A stretch of 60,263 nt of DNA from Mycolicibacterium chubuense (GCF_001044255.1 NZ_JYNX01000037.1:110081-170343), one strand, 5' to 3'; positions 8,170 through 16,235 are shown, numbered from the stretch's first letter. Notes: generated by a model from the sequence alone, not told the origin. Made by a program: numbers and translations.

Positions 8170-9573
8170 TCAGGATGCGCAGCAGGACAGTCGGGACATA
8201 TCGGCGCTGAAGGACTGGGCGGCGATTTTGATGCCTTCGGCCATGGTCAGATACGGGGCCCAGGACCCGGCGACCTGGTCGACGGTCATCGCGGCGTCGA
8301 GGATGTAGACCGCGGCGGCGGCGATCTCGCCAGCATCCTTGGCGACGGCGGTGATGCCGTGGATGCGGCCGGTGCCGGCGTCGGCGACGAGTTTGATGAA
8401 ACCGCGGGTGTCTCGGTTGACCACCGCACGCGGCACATGTTTTAGCGGCAGCACCCGGCAGTCGTACCGTGTCCCGGCGGCGAGGAGCTCGGCCTCGGTC
8501 GTCCCGGCCGCACCGACCGCGGGGCTGGTGAACGTCACGCGGGGCAGATGGCGGTAGTCGACCCTGCGGCCGGCGTCGGTGAAGATGTTGTCGGCGACCA
8601 TCGCGCCGTGATGGGCGGCGACGTAGACGAACTCGCGGTGCCCGGTCACGTCGCCGGCCGCCCAGATCCGTGGGTTCGACGACTGCAGCCCGTCGCTCAC
8701 CACGACCTCGTTGTTCTCGCCGGTTTTGACCTGCACCGCTTCGAGATTCAGGCCGTCGGTGTTCGGACGGCGGCCGGTGGCGACGAGGACTTTCGCGGCA
8801 CGGAACTGCTGCGTTCCGCCGGTGATGGTCGCGGTGACCGTGACCTGATCGTCGGCCTGCTCGACCTCGCTCACCGTGGCGCGGCGCACCACCCGGATGC
8901 CGTCGTCGGCGAACACCTCCAGCAGCGCCATGCCGACTTCCGGCTCTTCCTTCGATGCCAGCGTGGAGCGGACCAGCACCGTCACCGTTGACCCGAGCCG
9001 GGCGAACAGTTGCGCCTGCTCCAACGCGACGTAGCCGCCGCCGATCACCAGCAGCGACTCCGGGACCTCGGTGACTTCCATCGCGGTGGTCGAGGTCAGG
9101 TAGGCGACGCCCTCGAATGCGGGCGGGATGACTGGGTTCGCGCCGGTGGCGATCAGGTAGTGCTCGGCCTCGATGGTGGCATCGCCGACCTCGATGACGG
9201 GCGCGTCCGGGGTTCCGGCGAACCGCGCTTGGCCCTGAATGCGCTGCCAGCCATACGATTCGGCCACGTTGAGGTACTTCTCTGAGCGCAGCGACTCCAC
9301 CAGATCGTGCGTGCCGGCGATCAGGGCCGCCATGTCCACCGGGCCGGCCGTGGTGGCGATGCCCGGGAACCGGGCAGTGTCGGCTGCGGTATGCCGGGCC
9401 TCGGCCGCTGCGATCAGGGCCTTTGACGGCACGCAGCCGGTGTTGACACACGTGCCACCGAAGATGCCGCGCTCGATCATGACGACGGACTTGCCGAGCG
9501 CGGTAGCGCGGATCGCCGCGGCCATCGCCGCGCCGCCGGAACCGATGACCGCGAGGTCCAATCCCTGACTCAT
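8170..9573 (-). CDS. merA: Mercuric reductase without N-terminal metal-binding domain
   Basis: MerA reduces Hg(II) to volatile Hg(0) with NADPH. The 467-residue flavoprotein disulfide reductase starts with the FAD dinucleotide fold (VIGSGGAAMAAAIRA). It carries the redox pair C42/C47 (GGTCVNTGCVPSK), an NADPH fold around VIGGGYVALE, and the diagnostic C-terminal vicinal pair C464-C465 (LSCCAS) that distinguishes MerA from lipoamide dehydrogenase. The NmerA heavy-metal domain of many proteobacterial enzymes is absent, as in other actinobacterial MerA. The ATG at 9573 is chosen over an upstream in-frame TTG because GGATGGG is well placed before it and the TTG would lie in the operator. Confidence 0.93.
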   Translation of the reverse strand: MSQGLDLAVIGSGGAAMAAAIRATALGKSVVMIERGIFGGTCVNTGCVPSKALIAAAEARHTAADTARFPGIATTAGPVDMAALIAGTHDLVESLRSEKYLNVAESYGWQRIQGQARFAGTPDAPVIEVGDATIEAEHYLIATGANPVIPPAFEGVAYLTSTTAMEVTEVPESLLVIGGGYVALEQAQLFARLGSTVTVLVRSTLASKEEPEVGMALLEVFADDGIRVVRRATVSEVEQADDQVTVTATITGGTQQFRAAKVLVATGRRPNTDGLNLEAVQVKTGENNEVVVSDGLQSSNPRIWAAGDVTGHREFVYVAAHHGAMVADNIFTDAGRRVDYRHLPRVTFTSPAVGAAGTTEAELLAAGTRYDCRVLPLKHVPRAVVNRDTRGFIKLVADAGTGRIHGITAVAKDAGEIAAAAVYILDAAMTVDQVAGSWAPYLTMAEGIKIAAQSFSADMSRLSCCAS

Positions 9574-9582
9574 GCACCCATC

Positions 9583-9612
9583 CTTGACCTTCAAGTAGGC
9601 TTGAAGGTCAAG
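9583..9612. promoter_or_regulatory. merR-merA divergent operator/promoter
   Basis: A perfect inverted repeat CTTGACCTTCAAG-tagg-CTTGAAGGTCAAG (13-4-13) fills the 56-bp space between merA and merR. MerR-family activators bind such dyads between over-spaced -35 and -10 elements; a TTGACC hexamer is present on each strand at the edge of the dyad. It should control both directions. Confidence 0.78.
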
Positions 9613-9629
9613 TGTTCTGAGGAGACATC

Positions 9630-10019
9630 GTGAGAATCGGGAAGCTCGCCGAGGCGACCGGGGCCACCACCGCGACGCTGCGCTACTACGAAGACGAAGG
9701 CCTGCTCCCGCCCGCCGAACGTTCCCCGGCGGGGTATCGCGACTATGCCGCCGACACGATCGCCCGGGTCGGCTTCATCCGACGGGGACAGGCCGCCGGG
9801 TTCAGCCTCGCCCAGATTCGGCAGATCCTCGACATCCGTGACAGCGGCCACGCGCCGTGCACGCACGTGCGCGACCTGCTCGACATCCGACTGACCGACC
9901 TCGACGAGCAGATCAGCGCACTGGTGGCACTGCGCGAGACCATCGCCCGGCTGCGGCAGGGCGCCGAAAGCGTCGACCCGGAATCATGCAGCGCCGATGA
10001 CGTATGTCGATACCTCTAG
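9630..10019 (+). CDS. merR: MerR-family Hg(II)-responsive regulator
   Basis: The 129-residue protein begins with a MerR winged helix-turn-helix (MRIGKLAEATGATTATLRYY) and continues with the dimerisation helix. Three cysteines, C77 (HAPCTHV), C120 and C126 (ESCSADDVC), match the three-Cys arrangement that binds Hg(II) across the MerR dimer. It is divergent from merA and would switch the shared dyad at 9583-9612 from repression to activation. The GTG start follows GAGGAG. CadR/ZntR-type regulators are alternatives, but the context strongly favours MerR. Confidence 0.85.
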   Translation: MRIGKLAEATGATTATLRYYEDEGLLPPAERSPAGYRDYAADTIARVGFIRRGQAAGFSLAQIRQILDIRDSGHAPCTHVRDLLDIRLTDLDEQISALVALRETIARLRQGAESVDPESCSADDVCRYL

Positions 10020-10157
10020 GAGCCACCTCCGTGGCACCGGAGGCATGTATTTCGTCAAGTCCGTTGACCCCGGCAGTCGTCATGAATTTCCGCCCCACTG
10101 GAGGTCGTTGGTGCGCGGGAGCGCGGGGCCTGCTGAGCAGTAGGCTCACCCGATGCG

Positions 10158-10799
10158 GTGGGATTTCACTCGAAGCTGGTCGCATTGGCCGTGCTGAGCC
10201 CAGCCACACTCGTTCAGGCGATCGCCACCTTCGCCATCACCAATATCGACGACATCGTGGTCCTCGCGGTGATGTTCGGCCAGGCGCCCGGTCATCGTGG
10301 CGCAGCCATCCGAGTGACCGCCGGTCAGTACCTCGGCTTCACCGCCATCTTGGCAGTTTCGGTCGGCGGCGCACTCCTGGGTGCCACGCTGCTTCCTCCA
10401 GCCGCACTGCCGTACTTCGGGCTGCTGCCCATCGTGTTGGGGCTGCGGGCGGCATGGCTGGCCTGGCGGGATCGCCGCACCCAACCGGCGCCGACCGATG
10501 ATCCCGCAACACTGTTGACGCCTGGCACCTGGCAGGTCGCAGTCATCACCTTCGCCAACGGCGGCGACAACATCGGCGTGTACGTTCCGATCTTCGCCGT
10601 CTCAACGATCGCCACCATCGGTGTTTACATCATCGTGTTCCTCATCGGTGTGGCCATCTGGTGCGCGGCCGGCCGATATTTCGCCTCCCACCCGATCATC
10701 GCCAAAGCACTCTCACGCTGGGGCCACATCGTTCTGCCCGTTGCACTGATCACAATCGGGGCCCTCATCCTCATCAAAGGCGGAGCGTTCGCCCTCTAG
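10158..10799 (+). CDS. CadD-like cadmium resistance transporter (LysE superfamily)
   Basis: This 213-residue protein has about five to six transmembrane helices. Near the N-terminus it carries the CadD hallmark [15 protein letters not shown], repeated in mirrored form as [15 protein letters not shown]. CadD-type proteins export or sequester Cd(II) and related cations. The GTG at 10158 is used; a GTG at 10191 is also possible and closer to the usual family N-terminus. The gene follows merR in the same direction, 138 bp away, and may be co-transcribed with it. Its presence would widen the cargo to other soft metals. Confidence 0.72.
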   Translation: MGFHSKLVALAVLSPATLVQAIATFAITNIDDIVVLAVMFGQAPGHRGAAIRVTAGQYLGFTAILAVSVGGALLGATLLPPAALPYFGLLPIVLGLRAAWLAWRDRRTQPAPTDDPATLLTPGTWQVAVITFANGGDNIGVYVPIFAVSTIATIGVYIIVFLIGVAIWCAAGRYFASHPIIAKALSRWGHIVLPVALITIGALILIKGGAFAL

Positions 10800-10802
10800 C
10801 TC

Positions 10803-10950
10803 GGAGCAACTTCACCACTCAGGGCCAGGAGGCGCTCCTGCATCGGCATGTGTTGGCGTTCAACCACTTTGGTGATGTCCCGGCCCGTATCCGCTATGAC
10901 AATCTAAAACGGGCGGTGGCCAAGGTGCTCAAAGGCCGCAGCCGGCACCC
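10803..10950 (+). pseudogene. Remnant of an IS21-family IstA transposase
   Basis: A stretch of about 48 codons reads [20 protein letters not shown], then [18 protein letters not shown]. This matches the catalytic-core segment of IstA transposases (the FGGVPxxxxYDNLKxAV block). There is no start, no second Asp or Glu block and no istB. The remnant lies inside the transposon right after the CadD-like gene and probably marks how that cargo gene was brought in. Confidence 0.6.
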
Positions 10951-10985
10951 GAACTACCAACACGAGCGAGCGCACCACAGAATCA

Positions 10986-11013
10986 TGATCGTGTGTCACG
11001 AGAGACACGATCA
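10986..11013. other. Inverted repeat near the IS21 remnant
   Basis: TGATCGTGT and ACACGATCA form a 9-bp stem with a 10-nt loop. It could be a decayed terminator or an old insertion-sequence end. No T-tract follows. Between here and 11109 I see nothing else. Confidence 0.3.
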
Positions 11014-11109
11014 CAGTAGTTATACCGAAGACGTACCCGAGCCAACGGAATCGACAGGAGACCATTCCGGCTACCCTGCTGCGCTCGCAGCCGGGCGCGG
11101 AAGCAGGGT

Positions 11110-11212
11110 TGCCCCAGATTCAATGAGAAACGTCGCGATCGAAATTCTCATCCAATCTGGGGCAATGCAGGTCAGACTAGTAAATGTGCCCCAGATTCAA
11201 TGAGAACGGACA
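11110..11212. repeat. Transposon right end with three transposase-binding repeats
   Basis: Repeats lie at 11110-11129 and 11187-11206 (both TGCCCCAGATTCAATGAGAA, exact inverse of the left-end consensus) and at 11145-11164 (TTCTCATCCAATCTGGGGCA, two changes). The middle copy is in the opposite orientation to the other two. The end closes with CGGACA, the inverse of the left TGTCCG. Confidence 0.85.
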
Positions 11213-11217
11213 GTGGG
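11213..11217. repeat. 5-bp target-site duplication, right copy
   Basis: GTGGG immediately follows the right terminus, identical to 861-865. Removing the element and one copy would restore a continuous sequence GGCGCAGGTGGGGCAAGTG. Confidence 0.85.
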
Positions 11218-11472
11218 GCAAGTGTGCCATCAGTGAACTCGATTGGCCGACTCGGCGCGAGGTCCGATCACACGGCCAGCGCGGAAGCATCACGAGACGC
11301 ACAGCTCGATAGGCGAATGACTGAAAACCGTGTGCGCTCGGTCGGCGCATTAGTGAAAAAGTCGGAGATCAACTGCAAAACGACAACTATCGGCGCACGG
11401 AAAGCGCTGATCGGCATGCACACCTCGGCATATCGCTCTACCGATAAGCCACATTATGTCAACTGGACTCCG
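11218..11472. other. Gene-free stretch beside the transposon
   Basis: About 255 bp of lower-GC sequence without a convincing coding frame, RNA or repeat. The short plus-strand frame here has no family character and arises partly from the transposon end. Together with 791-865 it formed the target region before insertion. Confidence 0.5.
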
Positions 11473-11524
11473 CCCTGTTGGGAATCAGGACTCCTTGGCC
11501 CTGTTGGGAATCAGGACTCCTTGG
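11473..11524. repeat. Tandem duplication of a 26-bp unit
   Basis: Two identical 26-bp copies (11473-11498, 11499-11524) begin CCCTGTTGGGAATCAGGACT. The second copy includes the stop codon and last codons of the minus-strand flavin-binding gene, so the first is an extra copy of that gene's 3' end. Confidence 0.85.
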
Positions 11525-11945
11525 AGTAGTCGACGCTGAGCCAGTACTCAGGTCGCATCCGGAACAAAAGCGACTCAGCGTCTGGATGGTCCCTGGCGAA
11601 CGACTCCGTGAATGCGTTGCCCCCCTCCTCGCCGAGGTAGCGAACGGCGATCGCGCGCATGGTGGCGTCGTCGGCTGTCTCGATCGAGGTCAACGATCCC
11701 TCGGCAGTGACGTAGCGGTATGGATAGGTCTCATCCTGAGCAGTAATGGAGAAGCGCCCGGCATTGGTGATGAGGCGAGCTTTGAGCGACCCCGCCAAGC
11801 TGGACACGAGAACCTCGCCTCCGGGCTCGTAGGCGTACCAGATCGGTACAGACAGAGGTGCCCGATCAGGGCGCTCGACGGCGATAACACCAACGTGCAG
11901 ATCGGCCAAGTACGTCTCGCGTTCCGTGCTGGTCATTTTCGACAT
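11511..11945 (-). CDS. Split-barrel FMN/F420-binding protein (pyridoxamine 5'-phosphate oxidase family)
   Basis: The 144-residue protein has the split-beta-barrel pattern of the flavin/deazaflavin oxidoreductase superfamily: an N-terminal strand (LADLHVGVIAV), the PIWYAYEPGGEVLV hairpin, the SLKARLITNAGRFSI phosphate-binding region and the YVTAEG strand. Such small proteins bind FMN, F420 or haem and reduce or sequester small molecules. A paralog lies at 27480-27908 with the same C-terminal pattern (IAVRYLGxEGG). The gene is on its own, between the decayed flank and an alpha/beta hydrolase. Substrate unknown. Confidence 0.72.
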   Translation of the reverse strand: MSKMTSTERETYLADLHVGVIAVERPDRAPLSVPIWYAYEPGGEVLVSSLAGSLKARLITNAGRFSITAQDETYPYRYVTAEGSLTSIETADDATMRAIAVRYLGEEGGNAFTESFARDHPDAESLLFRMRPEYWLSVDYSKES

Positions 11946-12019
11946 GCTCTGACCAACCCTGTGTCCCCCGGCACGATTCCCGACCTCAGTTGCGGGAGTC
12001 GATTTCCTGCTCGGAGGCT

Positions 12020-12967
12020 TTACCGGATTTCCGTCGGATGATCCCCGGACTCGGGTGGTAAGTACTCGGTGAAGAACGCCGTCAGACGCTCGATGGCCTG
12101 GTCGAGATAGTCTGGCTCGTCGTACATCTCATAGTGTCCCGCGCCCTCGACGACCATGAGATCGACCGGGTTGGGTGCGAGTTCCCACAGTCTCATCCCT
12201 GCCTCGTATTGCCCCGTGCTTCCCCGACGGCCCGCGACGATCACCTGCAGAGGCTGGGTGAGCAGTTGGTCGACGAGGTGGAAGGCGTCATAACCCATCA
12301 GCAGTGCGTCGCTGCGACGGAGGCGGCGGTTGGTCGAGTTGGGGTGCTGACCGCGGGGCGTGCGGTAATACCGGATCGCCTGGAGGGTGTCGATGTCGTC
12401 GATACCGGCGGCGTTGGCATCGTCGAGGGTGTCAGGCAACCAGTTCAGCCGGTCGTGGTCCTCGCCGGCACGTCGCGCTGCGGCGAGTTGGTCGAGTGCG
12501 GCGACGGGACCATCGGGCGAGAACGCGGCACTGCGCCATGACGTACCCATGTCGCCGGCGACCACGGTGGCCAGTGCTTTGATGCGGTGATCGGTGCGCG
12601 CGGTGTGCACTGCGTAACCGCCGCCCGCGCAGATCCCGAGCGCACCGATTCGCTGGGGGTCGATACCCGGCACGGTGGCGAGGTAGTCGATCGCATACGA
12701 AATATCCTCACCCCGCCGGTAAGGATCTTCCAGGTCACGGGGTTCTCCCCCGCTGCGTCCTTGGTGCGCAGGGTCGAAAGTGATTGCAGCCAAGCCATTT
12801 TTGGCAAGGCGTGAGGCGTAGGTGGCGCCGATCTGCTCCTTGACACTGCTTCCCGGTGTCGACAACACCACCGCGGGCGCGGAGCCGGCCGAGTCGAACC
12901 CGTCTGGCAGGTGCAGCTCACCAGCAAGGTCGATGTCACCGCGGGCAATGGATACCTGACGCGTCAT
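12020..12967 (-). CDS. Alpha/beta hydrolase (dienelactone hydrolase-like)
   Basis: This 315-residue alpha/beta hydrolase has the nucleophile elbow GICAGGGYAVHT, with Cys where Ser is usual (GxCxGG), as in dienelactone-hydrolase-type enzymes. The catalytic His is in GAGHYEMYDEPDY. The N-terminus starts MTRQVSIARGDIDLAGELHLP; the frame is open 33 codons further upstream, but the ATG at 12967 has AGGGGAG before it. The substrate is unknown. The Cys nucleophile is visible; the dienelactone-hydrolase link is inference. Confidence 0.75.
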   Translation of the reverse strand: MTRQVSIARGDIDLAGELHLPDGFDSAGSAPAVVLSTPGSSVKEQIGATYASRLAKNGLAAITFDPAHQGRSGGEPRDLEDPYRRGEDISYAIDYLATVPGIDPQRIGALGICAGGGYAVHTARTDHRIKALATVVAGDMGTSWRSAAFSPDGPVAALDQLAAARRAGEDHDRLNWLPDTLDDANAAGIDDIDTLQAIRYYRTPRGQHPNSTNRRLRRSDALLMGYDAFHLVDQLLTQPLQVIVAGRRGSTGQYEAGMRLWELAPNPVDLMVVEGAGHYEMYDEPDYLDQAIERLTAFFTEYLPPESGDHPTEIR

Positions 12968-13187
12968 CTGTTCGGGCTCCCCTTCGGTCGGCAGTGCGCG
13001 TGGACTGTGTCGATCGGTAGTAACAATCGTTGACGCCGCTCGTGTTCCGTAGTGCGCCGCAGACAATGAGCGACGTCGCCGGCCGGACAGTCACCCCACG
13101 GAGACATCGTCAAGCTATTGCGCCGCGGCCTCACCACTCGAAGCGGCCCGATTGCTCAGGGAACACCACCAGGGTGGACACTATCTC

Positions 13188-13739
13188 GTGGCCCTTTCTG
13201 CAACAGTCTTCAAAGTCGAACTCGGCGTCTCCGATGTCGATCACGGTTACTACGCCGATCACACGCTGACCGTGGCCCGTCATCCCAGTGAGACCGATGA
13301 GCGGATGGTGGTGCGGTTGTTGGCGTGCGGGCTGCGCGCACATCGGCTCAGCGACGCCGACGGTGAGTTGGCATTCGGGGCGGGCCTGTCCACCCCTGGC
13401 GTACCGGATTTGCGCCTCGCCGACTACACGGGCCGGATCCTGGAGTGGATCAACGTCGGCCAGCCCGATGAACGGGTCTTGGGCAAGGCGGCCAGCCAGG
13501 CCGACAAGGTGCTGCTCTTCCCGTTCGCCGCCGGCGTGGCCACCTGGTGGCGCACCGTCGGCCCCAAAGTGGCGGGGCTGCAGAACCTGTCGGTGGTCCA
13601 GATCCCGCACGAACCGGTGCAGCTACTGGCCCAGAGTGTCGATCGACGGGTCTCGGCGCAGGTGATGGTGATCGAGGGCCAGGTGACGATGACCGTAGGC
13701 GGAGTCGACGTCACCTTCACGCCCGAGCCATTGGATTGA
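13188..13739 (+). CDS. yaeQ: YaeQ family protein
   Basis: The 183-residue protein has the YaeQ signature: an N-terminal ATVFKVELGVSDVDHGYYADH, then LTVARHPSETDERMVVRLLA, and the middle WINVGQPDERVLGKAASQAD. YaeQ has a PD-(D/E)xK nuclease-like fold, but its cellular role is unclear. The GTG at 13188 gives the usual N-terminus and is preferred to an upstream ATG/TTG reading. It is a single gene, divergent from the hydrolase and convergent with the HD protein. Confidence 0.8.
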   Translation: MALSATVFKVELGVSDVDHGYYADHTLTVARHPSETDERMVVRLLACGLRAHRLSDADGELAFGAGLSTPGVPDLRLADYTGRILEWINVGQPDERVLGKAASQADKVLLFPFAAGVATWWRTVGPKVAGLQNLSVVQIPHEPVQLLAQSVDRRVSAQVMVIEGQVTMTVGGVDVTFTPEPLD

Positions 13740-13766
13740 GCATCTGAGCCTGTCCCCTCCCTTCGG

Positions 13767-14417
13767 CTACTCAGGCCATGTGTTGTTCAGGATGAGGTCG
13801 ACGAAGTCGACCCGCTCGAAGGTCGGATCGAAGTGCGCGAGCACATCGTCGTTCATGGTCCCGAAGGTGGTGTCCGGCCGGTGCTTCATGCCCTCGTGAA
13901 ACGCCGCGAGGATGCGGTTCTTGAAGTCGGGGCGGGGATGCGCCGCAGTCACCGCGTCGACTGCTTCAGCGGGCAGATCCTCGCGGCCGATGCCGAGGAC
14001 GTCCGTCTCCACGCCGGCGATGACCAGGACGGTCTCGGGGTCGAGGAACTGCGGTACGCCCGGGGTGGTGTGCAGTGCGATTCCCAGCCACACCTTCCTG
14101 GCGTCCGCGACGTCGACGCCGTGCTGCAGCAGAAAGTTCTGTGCCGCATTGGCACCGTCGACCTCGAAGCGCTGATCGGACGTGCGGTATCCCTCGGTCA
14201 GACCGAGGTCGTGAAACATCGCTGCGACGTAGAGCAACTCGAGATCCGGTTGCAGGCCTCTGCGTCGGCCATGCAATGCGCCGAAGGCGAACACTCGGCG
14301 CGAGTGGTCGAAGAGCAGATCGTCCTCGGCATCGCGAATGAATGCGGTCGCCTCGCGCACCAATGTGCTGTCGGGGATGGTGATGCCGGCGATCGTCTGA
14401 AACGACTGGGTACTCAT
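13767..14417 (-). CDS. HD-domain hydrolase, cyanamide hydratase-like (copy 1)
   Basis: The 216-residue HD-superfamily metal hydrolase shows the His in FDHSRRVFAFG, the HD pair in AAMFHDLGL and further metal ligands in EVDGANAA and ALHTTPG. The pattern of HSRRV plus FHDLGL is typical of cyanamide hydratase-like HD proteins (DDI2/DDI3, Cah relatives), which hydrate nitrile-type groups. The start has a strong GAGGAGG. It is divergent from the GlxA-type regulator gene, which probably controls it. A close paralog is at 17700-18338. The reaction is inferred only. Confidence 0.75.
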   Translation of the reverse strand: MSTQSFQTIAGITIPDSTLVREATAFIRDAEDDLLFDHSRRVFAFGALHGRRRGLQPDLELLYVAAMFHDLGLTEGYRTSDQRFEVDGANAAQNFLLQHGVDVADARKVWLGIALHTTPGVPQFLDPETVLVIAGVETDVLGIGREDLPAEAVDAVTAAHPRPDFKNRILAAFHEGMKHRPDTTFGTMNDDVLAHFDPTFERVDFVDLILNNTWPE

Positions 14418-14486
14418 GTCAAAACCTCCTCAGCTGGACTACTACGGTCAAGTCAACGCACGTAAAGACGTCATCACATACGGCGA

Positions 14487-15500
14487 ATGAGCCGTTCTGC
14501 CCACAAGTTGCGACACAATGACGCAGTGGCCGCAGCTGGTCCTCATGTGCGCGTGGTGGTGATCGTCGTCTTCGACGACGTGACGATGATGGATGTCGCA
14601 GGTGCCGGCGAGGTATTCGCTGAGGCCAACCGATTCGGGGGCGAATACTCGATCAAGATCGCGTCGGTCGACGGGAGCGACGTGATGACGTCGATCGGCG
14701 TCCGTCTCGGCGTCACCGACGCCATCGCGTCCATCGAGTCCGCCGACACGGTGCTGGTTGCGGGCAGTGACAACATCCCGGCGCGCCCGATCGACCCCGC
14801 ACTCGTCGAGGCCGTCAGATCGCTGGCGGGTCGAACCCGGCGCCTGGGGTCGATCTGCACGGGCTCGTTCGTCCTCGCGCAGGCCGGCCTGCTCGGCGGC
14901 CGCCGCGCAACCACGCACTGGCGGAACATCCGCTCGCTCGCCCGGGCCTTCCCCGACATCACGGTCGAACCCGACGCGATCTTCGTTCGCGACGAGCACG
15001 TGTACACCTCCGCTGGAATCTCGTCCGGCATCGACCTCGCGCTCGCACTGGTGGAACAGGACCACGGTGCCGACCTCGTCCGCGATGTCGCCCGCTGGCT
15101 GGTCGTCTACCTCAAGCGCGCGGGTGGGCAGTCGCAGTTCTCGGCGTTGGTCGAAGCCAACCCACCGCCGCAGTCAGCGTTGCGAGTGGTCACCGAGGCG
15201 ATCGCCGCCGATCCTGGGGCCGACCACAGCGTGCCGAACCTCGCTGCCAGGGCAGCTCTGAGCACACGTCAGCTCACCCGGCTGTTCCGGTCGGAACTCG
15301 GAACGACACCTGCCGACTACGTCGAGATGGTGCGCATCGATGTCGCTCGCGCTGCCTTGGACGCCGGCCGCACCGTCACGGACGCGGCGCATCTCGCCGG
15401 GTTCGGCAGCACTGAGACTCTCCGGCGGGCGTTCGTTCAACGGCTCGGTGTCCCACCGAAGGCCTATCGGGACAGGTTCCGGACCGCCATGCGAACCTGA
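14487..15500 (+). CDS. GlxA-family regulator (DJ-1/PfpI domain plus AraC helix-turn-helix)
   Basis: The 337-residue protein has an N-terminal DJ-1/PfpI-like domain (about 20-190) with the nucleophile-elbow-like SICTGSFVLAQAGLL and ATTHW. A C-terminal AraC/XylS double HTH follows (about 230-330; AARAALSTRQLTRLFRSELG and AAHLAGFGSTETLRRAF). GlxA-type regulators often sense small metabolites through the first domain. It sits between the two HD-domain genes, divergent from the first and convergent with the HD-MDR-cupin-SDR operon, so it is the obvious candidate regulator of both. Confidence 0.85.
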   Translation: MSRSAHKLRHNDAVAAAGPHVRVVVIVVFDDVTMMDVAGAGEVFAEANRFGGEYSIKIASVDGSDVMTSIGVRLGVTDAIASIESADTVLVAGSDNIPARPIDPALVEAVRSLAGRTRRLGSICTGSFVLAQAGLLGGRRATTHWRNIRSLARAFPDITVEPDAIFVRDEHVYTSAGISSGIDLALALVEQDHGADLVRDVARWLVVYLKRAGGQSQFSALVEANPPPQSALRVVTEAIAADPGADHSVPNLAARAALSTRQLTRLFRSELGTTPADYVEMVRIDVARAALDAGRTVTDAAHLAGFGSTETLRRAFVQRLGVPPKAYRDRFRTAMRT

Positions 15501-15521
15501 GCCCATCCACGTCCTGATCGT

Positions 15522-16235
15522 TCATGCCGCGCAGACACTTCCGCCGCCGTCCGCCCGCAAGATCTGCCCGGTGATGTAGCCGGCATCCTCGTCCAGCAAG
15601 GCACAGATGGCATGAGCGATCTCGGCTGGTGCGGCCAACCGGCGCATCGGAATGGTGCGCAGCAATTCGGCCTCCTGTGCAGATCCGACTGGGCTGCGTG
15701 ACCGGTACATCTCCGTTTCCGTCGGTCCGGGCGCCACAGCGTTCACGGTGATCCCCCACCGCGCCAACTCACCCGCCCACACCCGGGTGGCCGCCTCCAA
15801 CCCGGCCTTGGCGGCCGCATACGGGGTTCGCAGTGGCGTACCCAGGGTGACCAGGCTGGTGACGTTGACGATCCGACCCCACGCCCGCGCCTGCATTCCC
15901 GGCAACGCCGCCTGTGTCATCTGCACGGCCACCCGCATGTTCAGGTCATAGGTGGGCAACAAGTCGTTCAGGTCGATGTCGCCGATTGCGCCCCACCGCG
16001 CATATCCGAAGTTGTTGACAACGGCATCGACGCGGCCTGCGGCCACGATCGACTCGAGTGCGGAGGCCGTTGCGGCGACGTCCGCGAAATCGACGGTGTG
16101 GAACTCGCCCGGGAAATCCTCCGGAGCCGTGCGAGCCAAGCCGACGGGCACATTGCCTGTCCGCGCCACCCGATCGGCCACCGCACGGCCAATCCCCTTG
16201 GACGCCCCGGTGATCAGAACACGCCGCCCACCCAT
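15522..16235 (-). CDS. Short-chain dehydrogenase/reductase
   Basis: The 237-residue classical SDR has the NAD(P) motif TGASKGIGRAVADRV, the NNFGYA block (NNAG equivalent) and the catalytic Tyr-Lys in TPYAAAKAGLEAATR preceded by NVTSLV. The C-terminus GQILRADGGGSVCAA is typical of FabG-like enzymes. An ATG at 16235 with GGAG 7 bp upstream is chosen over an earlier in-frame start. It is the last gene of an operon with an HD hydrolase, an MDR reductase and a cupin lipoprotein. Substrate unknown. Confidence 0.82.
   Translation of the reverse strand: MGGRRVLITGASKGIGRAVADRVARTGNVPVGLARTAPEDFPGEFHTVDFADVAATASALESIVAAGRVDAVVNNFGYARWGAIGDIDLNDLLPTYDLNMRVAVQMTQAALPGMQARAWGRIVNVTSLVTLGTPLRTPYAAAKAGLEAATRVWAGELARWGITVNAVAPGPTETEMYRSRSPVGSAQEAELLRTIPMRRLAAPAEIAHAICALLDEDAGYITGQILRADGGGSVCAA

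Larger units (their letters stand above)
866..11212. mobile_element. Complete Tn7-like mercury-resistance transposon
   Basis: The element begins TGTCCGTTCTCATTGATTCT and ends with the inverse pattern, CAATGAGAACGGACA. The terminal TGT...ACA, several internal 20-bp transposase-type repeats at each end and the flanking GTGGG duplication define both boundaries precisely. Left-end genes, all on the plus strand, encode a TnsA-like endonuclease, a DDE transposase, an AAA regulator and TniQ. The cargo encodes mercuric reductase, organomercurial lyase, MerR, a MerT-like protein, a CcdA/redoxin pair and a CadD-like transporter. No resolvase or res site is visible, which fits cut-and-paste movement aided by a TnsA-type nuclease rather than the cointegrate route of Tn5053/Tn402. 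Both ends and all core genes are intact, so the element looks recently mobile. Confidence 0.9.

Noticed and set aside
7502-9577. 691-codon frame through merB and across merA in another frame
   Set aside because: Only the last 213 codons have MerB similarity; the rest is an out-of-frame shadow of merA.
872-11206. Six 20-bp repeats that might be taken for CRISPR repeats
   Set aside because: They lie in two groups at the transposon ends, with irregular spacing and inverse orientation, and no cas gene is present.
11200-11529. Plus-strand frame beginning in the transposon terminus
   Set aside because: Runs through the terminal repeat and the 26-bp duplication, has no family character and poor codon bias.
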